DNA from: JABGQS01 sp963666505
GTDB taxonomy: Bacteria; Bacillota; Clostridia; Christensenellales; SZUA-584
NCBI GenBank assembly: GCA_963666505.2
Contig: CAXXXL010000005.1
Location: 1-64,000 of the forward strand
DNA length: 64,000 nt
Direction of reading: 5' to 3'
A program made the translations under genes and the position numbers. Below, piece after piece: positions 18,808 to 27,452 of this stretch. Numbering within the stretch: the stretch's first letter is position 1; each line of letters begins with the position of its first letter. Under the pieces are notes generated by a model that did not search any database, had not been told where the DNA came from, and worked only from the letters and a program-made list of their open reading frames with translations.

Positions 18808-20256
18808 TTATTGTGGAATAATCTCTTCGCCTGTAGTCGAGTTGACATATACGTTATCTGCTTTCCAACCAAACACACGTCCAAAGTATGCAAAGTCAAA
18901 TGTGTAGGTAACCGATATCAACTTACCGTCTTCAAACATAAATTCATAGGCGGAATCGTCAGCCATAAATGCGATTTCAGTGCAGAAATGTCCGTCGTAT
19001 ACTGCGTTTGCTTCCACTCTCAGCACATCATCTCCGAAAATATTAACCATTATATTATTAACATATTCTTCATATTTTGTGCCGCCCATGGCATTATATT
19101 TGATTTTTGTAAGGTCATAGTCAGGGTTCCAAAGCTGGTCACAAGTAAGATTTACTATCCACATGCTGTTTGATGCCACATCCATAGTCAGCTTCTCGCC
19201 TTCCATGTGCCAGTAGTTCTCTCTAACACCCGAATTATCTATGTAGAATGTCATTGAAGGATCGTCATAGTCACCGTCACCGTTAGCAAGGGTAAGGAAA
19301 GACATATACAATCCCAGCGCCTCGTCTTGAGTCATGTCGTCGCTTCCCGGCTCGCCTTCCTCAAAATCCTGTGGAACGGCGTTCTTTACAACAGTAGGAT
19401 CGCGCTGTATATCCGCTTCGAAATATACGCATTCATTCATACAAGCCTGTGTAGGATAAACACTGACAGAATAACATTCTCCGTTTAGCAGTCCAAATTT
19501 GATGAAACCATCGTCATTTGTTAAGATATCAAAAGTTTTCACAGCAAATTCCTGCTGATACCCGCCGCCGCCGGAACCACGGACATCCTTAACGGTGGTG
19601 CCAAATACGTCTGCAATTTCATTGGCTGTTGCCGACACTTTATCTGTGATAGACTCGTTTTCCAGAGAATCTTCTTCTGTGACTTTCTGTGAAGGAACAT
19701 AGTTATAGTCGATGTTTATCAGATCCAGTGTATCCGCTGCCAGCGTGCATACTATAGAGTCGTCACCTGTCGCAAATTTTATGAAATCGCTGCGTAATTC
19801 GCTGCTGTCGGTATAATACCAGAAGTTGTCGGGCGTTTCAGTTAGTTCAAGTCCAAAGAAATCTTTTGCATACTGCTTTGCTTTATCAAAAGCATCCATC
19901 TTCAGGTCGTAATAGTTCTCTGGCTCAATGCTGTTCCAGGTATCAGCCTCTTTGGGTACAACGCTGTCTGTAACAGGAATAAGGTAACTCCTGCGGTATT
20001 CCTTATTCATGACTATTCTGCGCAGCCCTTCTGCACTGATCGGGCCGGAACTTGCGGCAGACTCTGCGGCTGCATTTTGAGCATCTTCGGATAGTGACGT
20101 GTCAATGACTGCCTCGTCTTCAGCTGTTTGAATCTGCTGTTCAGCCTTGGCGGTGTTGGCAGTTATGCTCAATACTACCGCAAGACAAGCTCCAATAACG
20201 AGAACACCAGCCAGAACGATGAAAAGCGTTTTGTTTGTTTTAACTACTTTAATCAT
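18808..20256 (-). CDS. Membrane-anchored exported protein of unknown function
   Basis: 482 residues, with GGGGATGATAAA just before the ATG at 20256. One N-terminal membrane segment (residues about 11-33) and a low-complexity acidic linker are followed by a large extracellular domain rich in aromatic and acidic residues. No catalytic motif is recognised; a GSGGGG turn lies mid-protein. The C-terminal EYVNNIMVNIFGDDV and the repeated YxF patterns suggest PepSY/DUF-like beta structure, but this is not secure. It lies 66 bp downstream of the kinase of the two-component system at 20323-22092, in the same orientation. It may be a regulated target or an accessory of that system. Confidence 0.75.
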   Translation of the reverse strand: MIKVVKTNKTLFIVLAGVLVIGACLAVVLSITANTAKAEQQIQTAEDEAVIDTSLSEDAQNAAAESAASSGPISAEGLRRIVMNKEYRRSYLIPVTDSVVPKEADTWNSIEPENYYDLKMDAFDKAKQYAKDFFGLELTETPDNFWYYTDSSELRSDFIKFATGDDSIVCTLAADTLDLINIDYNYVPSQKVTEEDSLENESITDKVSATANEIADVFGTTVKDVRGSGGGGYQQEFAVKTFDILTNDDGFIKFGLLNGECYSVSVYPTQACMNECVYFEADIQRDPTVVKNAVPQDFEEGEPGSDDMTQDEALGLYMSFLTLANGDGDYDDPSMTFYIDNSGVRENYWHMEGEKLTMDVASNSMWIVNLTCDQLWNPDYDLTKIKYNAMGGTKYEEYVNNIMVNIFGDDVLRVEANAVYDGHFCTEIAFMADDSAYEFMFEDGKLISVTYTFDFAYFGRVFGWKADNVYVNSTTGEEIIPQ

Positions 20257-20322
20257 TTTATCATCCCCTTTCTGGTGAAATAATACAACGGGGCAAATAA
20301 CCGAGTCCTCACAGAGATGTAA

Positions 20323-21441
20323 TTAAGTTGTAAAAGTTATCGTGGCTGTTGTACCGTTTCCTTCTTCAGAAGTGTAGTGTAGTACTGCTTTGTGAAGCTT
20401 TGCGATTTCGTGACATAGAGGAACGCCAAGCCCGTTTCTGCCAAACGGATTATTTTTTCTGAACGGATCATTAACGTATTCCAGCTCTTCGCTGCTCATG
20501 CCTTTTCCAAAGTCGCGAACAATGATTTTACCGCTGCTGGCAGTCAGTTCAACCGTGCTGTCCTTTGGTGATGCTTTGATAGCATTTGCTGTCAGGTTGT
20601 TGATAAGGCTCTGTAAAAGAAGCCGGTCGCCCGTTACCCGTTTCCAGCTCACTTTATATTTGACACTGCCATATGTTTTTTGAGCGTGTATAAAAAGGTC
20701 TTCGATATCTACACTCACCTTGTCTATTTTCCGCTGACGCAGGTTTGCTATCGTAAGCAGCTTCTCAGATACCTGCGTTAAGTGTTTGCTCTCATCCAAG
20801 ATATAGCGGGTTGCAAGATACCGCTGCTCCTCCGACATATTGGAGATCATCAAGGCTTCAGCATAGCCGCTTATCACAGTCAAAGGAGTGCGCAGCTCAT
20901 GAGCAAGCCTGTCGATAGGTTTATTTATCTTCTTGAGTGAGAAATAGAGCAGTGTAAACAAAGCAAGTATTACGCCCACTCCCAACAAAACTGCGCTAAC
21001 ACATTGTTTATTGCTGGTACCTACTACTTCAGTTACTGACTTCATATAAATAAAATAATATCCGCTGGTCAGTTGGTCAGAGATATTAATATATGTATCA
21101 TTGTTTTGCTTTACCCAGGATAAAGTACCACCCTTTGTTGTATGCGAAAAAGGCAGATTGCTGAACAGTACTCCTGAATCGCTGCCTATCTCCAGAAATA
21201 TACCGCTATCCTCATAGTTCCTGGCGAAAAGCTCTGCCGAGCTTTTGTGGCTTTGTTTTTTTAAATTGTTAAAAGTGCTGTCCAGTGAACGGGAAATGGC
21301 ATATTCTTCACTGATGGCAGTTTCTTTTGAATGTTCCAGCAAAGAAATAATGGAAGGCGTTACGAGAAGGAAGATACAAGCATATAGTATTATTGTGAAA
21401 ATAAAAGCTACAAAAATAAAGTTTTTCTGCCAGATATTCAT
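20323..21441 (-). CDS. Membrane sensor histidine kinase (OmpR-partner class)
   Basis: 372 residues from the ATG at 21439-21441, five bases after the stop of the regulator and with GAGG about ten bases upstream; a TTG at 21468 is rejected. Membrane segments at about 7-30 and 140-160 flank a short extracellular loop of about 100 residues. The HisKA core reads LAHELRTPLTVISGYAEAL, followed by the N box NLTANAIKA, and G motifs DFGKGMS and GRNGLGVPLC. This class autophosphorylates in response to envelope signals. Its neighbours are a frameshifted OmpR-type regulator upstream and an exported protein downstream. Confidence 0.88.
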   Translation of the reverse strand: MNIWQKNFIFVAFIFTIILYACIFLLVTPSIISLLEHSKETAISEEYAISRSLDSTFNNLKKQSHKSSAELFARNYEDSGIFLEIGSDSGVLFSNLPFSHTTKGGTLSWVKQNNDTYINISDQLTSGYYFIYMKSVTEVVGTSNKQCVSAVLLGVGVILALFTLLYFSLKKINKPIDRLAHELRTPLTVISGYAEALMISNMSEEQRYLATRYILDESKHLTQVSEKLLTIANLRQRKIDKVSVDIEDLFIHAQKTYGSVKYKVSWKRVTGDRLLLQSLINNLTANAIKASPKDSTVELTASSGKIIVRDFGKGMSSEELEYVNDPFRKNNPFGRNGLGVPLCHEIAKLHKAVLHYTSEEGNGTTATITFTT

Positions 21442-21445
21442 AGAG

Positions 21446-22092
21446 TCAATCCTCGAAACGGTATCCAACTTTAAATACCGTGTTTATGCGCTCACCCAGC
21501 TCAAGTTTTTTGCGAAGCTTTTGTATATGGACATCTATGGTATGGGTTTCTCCCAAATAGTTGATGCCCCATGCTTCTTTTAAAAGACGCTGCCGGCTGA
21601 GCGCGACGTTTCTGTTTTCTATCAGCACCTTCAATAAATTAAACTCTTGCAGTGTCAGATATACTGGCTTGTCTCTAAGAAATACCTGTTTTGCTTCAAA
21701 GTTGACCATAAGGTCGCCAGATGCATACGAAGTTTCTTCTTTTGCGTTCTCCTGAGAACTGCCTGCACCCTTAAAAGAAGCTCGGTTATTTCAAATGGTT
21801 TTGTGATATAGTCGTCTGCACCTTGTGTAAAACCGCGAACCTTATCGCTTGTTTCGTGCTTTGCAGTAATGAATATCGTGGGGATGTTCTCTACCTTATC
21901 CAGCACGCTGAACCCATCAATATCCGGCAGCATAATATCAAGAAGAAGCAGGTCAAAATCGCCGTCTTTGGCAAAAGTTATTGCATCTTTTCCGCAAAAC
22001 GCCTGGATGCAGTTATGGCCTGTCATTTGTAAGTTGAGTGTGATCAGATCGCTGATAGGACGCTCGTCTTCAACAATCATTATATTAGCCAT
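21446..22092 (-). pseudogene. OmpR/PhoB-family response regulator, split by one frameshift
   Basis: From the ATG at 22092 the receiver runs through VEDERPISD, LLLDIMLPDIDG (phospho-Asp), TAKHET and KPFEITELLLRVQAVLRR. At about 21745 the frame slips by one missing base in or beside an AGGAGAACGCAAAAG stretch. The other frame continues NAKEETSYASGDLMVN and then a complete winged-helix DNA-binding domain: LTLQEFNLLKVLIENRNV, TIDVHIQKLRKKLE and VFKVGYRFED, ending at 21446. As read, the receiver gets a foreign 35-residue tail and the DNA-binding domain is lost or made separately. Either the gene is dead or one base is missing from the sequence. All other parts look well conserved, so the damage would be recent. 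Confidence 0.85.
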
Positions 22093-22269
22093 GCTTTACT
22101 CCATAATTATTATCGTGAATTTTCTTACTTGTTAAATTATAACACTAAAGCATTTTTTGGTCTACTTGACTAATATCTATATTTTTATTTAAGTCTGGTC
22201 AAATGCAATACAATAGTTTTAAACCTAAAGTTTTAAGAATCGTAGAGCGTTAAATACTTTTTCATAAAG

Positions 22270-22310
22270 AAAAAAAGCTAACTGTTGTGATATGGTTACT
22301 ACAGTTAGCT
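22270..22310 (-). terminator. Rho-independent terminator of the small secreted protein gene
   Basis: On the minus strand AGCTAACTGT (22301-22310) pairs with ACAGTTAGCT (22276-22285) across a 15-base loop and is followed by a run of T. It lies 23 bp after the stop at 22333. Confidence 0.75.
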
Positions 22311-22332
22311 AATATTGTCTTAGATCAAGACA

Positions 22333-22746
22333 TCAATATGCATTGACTACAGTGCTTTCTCTATTATCACTAGACCAAGCATAGAAATATACTCTTAATC
22401 GATATGTATATCCTTTCGATACGCTATGAGAGCTGCTCCAAGAACAATAATTAGTGCTGCTGTACTTTGAATAATGCTGTACATTCACCCAGGCCCCGTT
22501 CTCATACCGCTGCAGATATGCAGATATACTGCAGCTATCCACACTTGCAGAGCAGTTTAAATCTGCGGACATATATGCAGTTCCCGATACTATATCCAAA
22601 TCTGCATCAGCATATAAAATATAAGTATATCTTGTGCTGGGGGGAGTACTTGATAGTTCACTTTCGGAACTATCAGCGGCTAACGTTGTTCCTGTGAAAG
22701 CTAGTAAAAAAAGCATCACTAATAAAACAGTAATAAATTTTTTCAT
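22333..22746 (-). CDS. Small secreted protein of unknown function
   Basis: 137 residues from the ATG at 22744-22746, with GAGG six bases upstream; the frame can be extended four codons to a TTG at 22758. Residues 1-25 are a clear signal peptide (KKFITVLLVMLFLLAFTGTTLA, cut after AA). The mature part of about 110 residues is rich in Ser, Tyr and Trp, with two Cys in the middle and a YTYRLRVYFYAWSSDNRES end. This looks like a compact beta-sandwich, similar in style to small secreted proteins of bacilli that sit with cell envelope stress genes. It has its own terminator and lies 145 bp from the anti-sigma gene. Confidence 0.75.
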   Translation of the reverse strand: MKKFITVLLVMLFLLAFTGTTLAADSSESELSSTPPSTRYTYILYADADLDIVSGTAYMSADLNCSASVDSCSISAYLQRYENGAWVNVQHYSKYSSTNYCSWSSSHSVSKGYTYRLRVYFYAWSSDNRESTVVNAY

Positions 22747-22890
22747 ATTATACCTCAATCTAATAATTTATTGTAAGATGTAAAAGATAAAAAGATGCAT
22801 TATATAAAAAGCTATATCCGTTTTTTCTTTACCTCTTACTAATTAAAACGAATATAGCAATAAAATGTTACAAGTTTTTATAAAATAAAT

Positions 22891-23583
22891 TTATTTCGGT
22901 AAACTTTCTATAACTTTGATAAGCTCATCAACGTCAACAATTCCTGATAAATTATATACATATATGTCTCCGAAATAGTATATACTGTTCATATCAGGAC
23001 TGGAAATAACTAGCGCCTTGTTGCCGCTTATAGTTGTTTCGTAAACTGTTGAGCGCTCTGTATCGTAAGTAATGGTGCCTACACTTTTTCTTCGGTTAAT
23101 ACGTACTGTATTTCCGTTCGAATCTTCATAAATACTCACAGCCATAATTTCATCTACTGACCCACTTACATAATGATATCCCTCGGGCAAATATCCGGGT
23201 AAAATATCATCTTGTACATCAGAATCGTCACTAACGATTATAGTTTCTGAAACTTCATCAGAGGTTTTAAAGAAGTCGAAGAATCTTGTTCGTATCGCTT
23301 CAGAGCTGGCAATAGTTATGGTTGAAACAATAAGGACGATTATTAATCCGGCGGCTACTCTGGTTGCGATTTTGAGAGATCTTTTTCTTCGTCGCATATT
23401 CACTTCTTTATTAATCGTTGCAGAAATTCTTTGGTCGATATTGTTTGATGGTATTTCAAAATCAGCCAATTCTTCTTCGGAAGGAGCTTCTTCGGCAAGT
23501 TTGCTGAGCAGTTCTTCACCTGCGTATTTTAAATATGAATCTACAAATTCATCGTGGCGATTTTTACCCATTCGCTTCACCAT
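22891..23583 (-). CDS. Anti-sigma-factor-like membrane protein with DUF4367-type domain
   Basis: 230 residues. An N-terminal cytoplasmic region of about 75 residues ends in a basic RRRKRS stop-transfer patch. One membrane helix follows (about 78-97, AAGLIIVLIVSTITIASS). The external domain has the DUF4367 pattern: LPGYLPEGYHY near 132, then VRINRRKS and a terminal SGIVDVDELIKVIESL. This domain occurs in Firmicute proteins encoded next to ECF sigma factors. The gene overlaps the sigma gene by 20 bp (or 8 bp if the internal ATG at 23571 is used, which has GGTGAAG upstream), so the two are translationally coupled. It probably holds its sigma factor until an envelope signal. Confidence 0.82.
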   Translation of the reverse strand: MVKRMGKNRHDEFVDSYLKYAGEELLSKLAEEAPSEEELADFEIPSNNIDQRISATINKEVNMRRRKRSLKIATRVAAGLIIVLIVSTITIASSEAIRTRFFDFFKTSDEVSETIIVSDDSDVQDDILPGYLPEGYHYVSGSVDEIMAVSIYEDSNGNTVRINRRKSVGTITYDTERSTVYETTISGNKALVISSPDMNSIYYFGDIYVYNLSGIVDVDELIKVIESLPK

Positions 23584-24115
23584 CCATAATCGTGCTTAAC
23601 AATTTTTTTCTTCCCCTGTGGCATCTGACTCTTGCATTCTCAACGGTTATTTCAAGCATCTGAGCTATCTCAATGATTGAGAAACCAAGGATATATCTGT
23701 GGAACACCGCAGAGGAATACTTCGGGTCAAGGTTATCTATACAATCCATAACTTTCTTTATTTCAAGCTTGGAAATGACTATTCGCTCTGTGTCATATTT
23801 GTCATCTTCAATATATGCTGTATGCATTTCAAAGGGTACAGTCATCACGTTGTCGCTTTGCTTTAGAAAATCTATAGAAAGGTTTCTAACAATATAAATT
23901 ATATACCCTTTTTGTATCTTGGGTGTAAATGATTCTATTTTTTTGATATGTTTGATAATACGTAAGAAAGCAGAGTGAACTATATCGTCTGCGTTGTCGG
24001 TGTTGTTGACTAATTTCATAGCAGTATAATACATAAGCTTCTTGTACTCATTATAAATCTGCTCAACACTTTTTCTATATTCTTTTGGTAAATATGTGCT
24101 TGTTATATTTAGCAT
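23564..24115 (-). CDS. ECF-type RNA polymerase sigma factor
   Basis: 183 residues. Region 2 contains MYYTAMKLVNNTDNADDIV and AFLRIIKHI; region 4 contains YSAVFHRYILGFSIIEIAQ and the helix-turn-helix VENARVRCHRGRKKL. The gene is followed, with overlap, by the anti-sigma-like protein. The promoter it uses could not be identified. The ribosome binding site (AAAGG about 11-13 bases upstream) is weak. Confidence 0.9.
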   Translation of the reverse strand: MLNITSTYLPKEYRKSVEQIYNEYKKLMYYTAMKLVNNTDNADDIVHSAFLRIIKHIKKIESFTPKIQKGYIIYIVRNLSIDFLKQSDNVMTVPFEMHTAYIEDDKYDTERIVISKLEIKKVMDCIDNLDPKYSSAVFHRYILGFSIIEIAQMLEITVENARVRCHRGRKKLLSTIMDGEANG

Positions 24116-24399
24116 ATATCATATATTTTACCTTTCAAATTACAAATAAATAAGTCAAGTTACAAACAAATACACTTTTTATATTATCCATGCAGTATTG
24201 ACGATATAAGACGGGGCACTATTTGTCTATCGACAACTATAGCCAATATTATAACAAATAATAGCTATCAATGCATTAAATATTTTAAGGCATCTTTTTT
24301 ATAAAAATGAGAAAAAAATGAAATCAATTGTAACATTTTGTATTTTGTTTTGTTTTGTATAGTAAGAACGAAATTCAATTAATTTAAAAGGAGCCTGCC
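24116..24399. other. AT-rich spacer upstream of the sigma gene
   Basis: No coding signal is seen. The stretch should contain the divergent promoters of the sigma gene and of the small ORF at 24400, but no clear -35/-10 pair stands out in the very AT-rich sequence. Confidence 0.4.
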
Positions 24400-24525
24400 A
24401 TGTCTGTAATAAACAATAATAATTTTACTAGAAGAATCGTATCAGTTATACTAGTGATAGCATTTTTTATCTTAAGCTCTGGAATACCTTCAAATATATC
24501 GGTAATTTCTAGGCAGCAAAATTAA
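24400..24525 (+). CDS. 41-residue hydrophobic peptide
   Basis: ATG at 24400 follows AAAAGGAG with good spacing. The peptide has a polar N-terminus (SVINNNNFTRR), one membrane-like segment (IVSVILVIAFFILSSGI) and a short polar tail. It may be a small membrane peptide, a pheromone-like pre-peptide or the surviving signal sequence of a lost exported protein. Function is unknown. It lies between the sigma gene (divergent) and the XylFII-like gene (same strand, 85 bp away). Confidence 0.45.
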   Translation: MSVINNNNFTRRIVSVILVIAFFILSSGIPSNISVISRQQN

Positions 24526-24609
24526 ATATAATTTACGTAAAAATAAAACATATATATACTGTGTAAAAACCTTTATAATTAAATACATATGATCAAGCAA
24601 GGGGAAAAT

Positions 24610-25613
24610 ATGAAAAATACATATAAATTAATAATTTTATTTCTCGTTGTTGCTATATTGCTTAGCCCTGCAGTATGGACGCCGCTCCCGGGCCTAGTGA
24701 AATTCTCTCAAACAAGGACGAATCGGAACAGAAACTTAAATTCGTAGGTATATATCCAATGGCTTCTTACGACTATTTTACCGACCATAAACGTGGCTTT
24801 GTTATTGCGGGCGAAGAGCTAAACGTCATAGCGGAGTATGTGGGACCGGCAGATAACGATTTGGAAGAGATGGAGGAGAGTTTCCAAAAAGCGATAGCTG
24901 AAAAGGTAGATGGAATAATACTTTTTGGCGCAGACGACTCGCTTGCGTATCTCATCGACCAAGCAGCTGACGCCGGTGTACCAACTGTCACAGTCGACGG
25001 AGATGTTAAAGACAGCAGGAGGATAGCGTTTGTAGGCACCAACAACATCCAGGCTGGAGTCATTGGCGGAGAGCTGATAGCAGAGCTTCTAAACTATTCG
25101 GGACAGATAGCGGTGCTCACAGAGCCAGATGTAGACCTGCATATAGACAGGACAAAAGGATACCAGTCTGTAATAGACCAATATCCCGCTATGCAGATTG
25201 TAGACATCGGAGACACAAGAGCTACACCGGACGATTCTCATGATGCGGCAGTAAAGCTGATTCAAAATAATCCGGGGCTGGATGCAATAGTATGTACGGA
25301 CTATTTCGGAGGAATAGGAGCTGCCGTTGCAGTTGAAGAGCTTGGCAAGGTTGGTGAAATCAAAATAATTTCTATGGACAGGAACAAATATGTGCTGGAT
25401 AAAATCGAAGAAGGAGTTATTTACGCAACACTTGTCCAACAGACCGCACTGATGCCTTATTATGCAATGAAAATATTATACGATTATGTAACAAAACCGA
25501 TAGAGATAGTAGCGCAAGATGAAAACTCAAGTGTTACAGGAGTTCCGGCATATATTGATACAGGAGTAATCATCGTAGACAAAGACAATTATTCTGAATT
25601 CTATAGAAACTGA
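24610..25613 (+). pseudogene. XylFII-like sensory sugar-binding lipoprotein, frameshifted at the lipobox
   Basis: ATG at 24610 follows AAGGGG. It encodes a signal segment (KNTYKLIILFLVVAILLS) that runs out of frame at about 24665. The sugar-binding domain continues one frame over from CSMDAAPGP. Restoring one base between AGC and CC-TGC gives LSAC, a perfect lipobox, so a one-base loss is the simplest explanation. The rest is a family 4 periplasmic binding protein: DGIILFGAD, TVDGDV, FVGTNN, VLTEPDV and IISMDRN, clearly paralogous to the transporter's own binding protein at 29215. It is directly upstream of a LytS kinase and YesN regulator. This matches the clostridial XylFII-LytS-YesN three-component system, in which the anchored binding protein senses sugar and passes the signal to the kinase. 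Confidence 0.8.
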
Positions 25614-25622
25614 GGATAGAGA

Positions 25623-27419
25623 TTGTTTTTAAGGAGACTTCGTAAAAATCTGAAGGGAGTCGAGCTTGGCTATAAGCTATTAGCCTTGTTTCTTATAGTT
25701 TTCATTTTTCCGCTTGTTTTATTTGGCTTACTGTCATACCAAAATCTAAACAAAACACTTCAAAAAAATGCCATTGATTACAACAATGATAAAATCGTAC
25801 AGGTAAACGCAAAAATCGATGATTTTTTTGAAGAGCTCAACACAACGGTAAATTCTCTTCAGGCAGATTATGGGTTTATAAACAATGTGCTGATGCAGGA
25901 ATCAGACTTTGAATCAACTATAGATTATATAAACAGAGATGAGAGCATATACAATAAAATAAGCAACATACTAATTCAAAACAATGAGCTGGTTTCTGTC
26001 TATGTATATGTAGACGGCGGCGATGCGTTTTACATAAACTTTCACTCTTCTATCGATACAGAGTATTCACCGGAGTCGGAAAGCTGGTATAAACGTCTGA
26101 TTTCCGGTTCAGGAGAGCCGGTTCTATTACAAAAGATGACGGATAAGCAGTCAGAAGATAAAACAAAGGTCGTTCCTTACGTAAGCATCATCAGACCAGG
26201 GACAGAGGAGGAAAACCAGGAGACGAAAATAGTACTACAACTGAATATTTCTCAGGATTTTACAACTGAGTTTATTGAAACGCCGACAAATTAAGCTACA
26301 GAACTTTATATACTTGAAGCGAACAAGAGGATACTCGTAAGCTCCGCAAATCCCACAATAGAAAACATGGGATCGGCAGGGTTCGACTTCAGGATGGTTC
26401 ATGGTGTAGATTTAAATGCAAGATACGGAAACGAAAGGCTTCTTGTTTCGCACATTATAAATGATGAATCCGGGCTTATAGTAGCCGCAATTTCAAACAA
26501 TGAAATTATAATGGATGCCAGCAAGGATTACAGGACAACACTTATATTGTTCACTGCTGCCATGCTGATACTGTTTATAATAGTATCCGTGGTAATCTCC
26601 ATTGGTGTGTCACGGCCGATTAAAAACCTGAAAAAACTAATCGGAGACGTTGAAAAGGGGAATCTCGAAGCAATACAGAAGAGCTCAATAGGAGGCAGCT
26701 CGTGGCTTATGTCTGCCCATTTTGATCAGTATGTGAAAACTATAAACGAACTTTTAAAACAGATAAACGAACATATAAACAAACGCCACGAGCAGGAAAT
26801 AAAGATACTGCAAGCACAGATAAATCCGCATTTTATATATAATACGCTCAACACCATAAAGTGGCTCGCAAAGTTCGAGGGCAACGAGAAAACTGAAGAA
26901 GGTATAACAGCGCTAATACAGCTTCTTAAATCCACAATCCAGTTCGGACGAAACTTTACGTCGATAGAGGAAGAGCTGCAGCAGATAAACGACTATATTA
27001 AGATACAGATGCTGAGGTATGACGATTCGTTTAGCGTAAAAATCGAAGCAGATAAAAAGCTGTATAAATATAAGACGCTTAAGTTCATGCTCCAGCCGAT
27101 TGTCGAAAACGCTATATTCCATGGCATTGACCACGAAAAGAAAAATGGACTAATAGAAATTAAAATAGTTAAGGAAAACAATGATATAATATATACTATA
27201 AGTGACAACGGCTGTGGAATGAATGAAAAGCAGATTTCAGTTCTCACGGCGAAGGCAAAAAACAATACCTTTACAGGAATAGGCATTCAGAATGTTTCAG
27301 AGCGTATAAAGAAATACTTCGGTGAAAAATACGGCATAAAGATACTGTCGAAAAAAGGAGAGGGAACTAAAATAATAGCTACGGTTCCCGCGCTTCTATA
27401 TGAGCAAGAGAAAGAATAA
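25623..27419 (+). pseudogene. LytS/YesM-type sensor histidine kinase with an in-frame TAA
   Basis: A TTG start at 25623, ten bases after the sensor stop with TGAGGA upstream, opens a frame that meets TAA at 26292-26294 and then stays open in the same frame to 27419; total 598 residues plus the stop. Before the stop: a membrane helix (about 17-40) and a dCache-like extracellular domain. After it, with no gap in the pattern: the rest of that domain (ATELYILEANKRILVSS), a second membrane helix at about 300-325, HAMP, and the His_kinase/HATPase core with QAQINPHFIYNTLNTIKWL (phospho-His), IVENAIFHG and ISDNGCGM. A single base substitution separates two half genes. UAA is not known to be recoded here, so the kinase is probably inactive unless the base is an error. 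Confidence 0.85.
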
Positions 27420-27452
27420 AAAGTAACAATTCTGTTTATTGAGAGGGCGAGA

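Noticed and set aside
26292..26294. Recoding of the kinase stop as an unusual amino acid
   Set aside because: The codon is TAA; selenocysteine uses TGA and pyrrolysine TAG. No recoding element is seen downstream.
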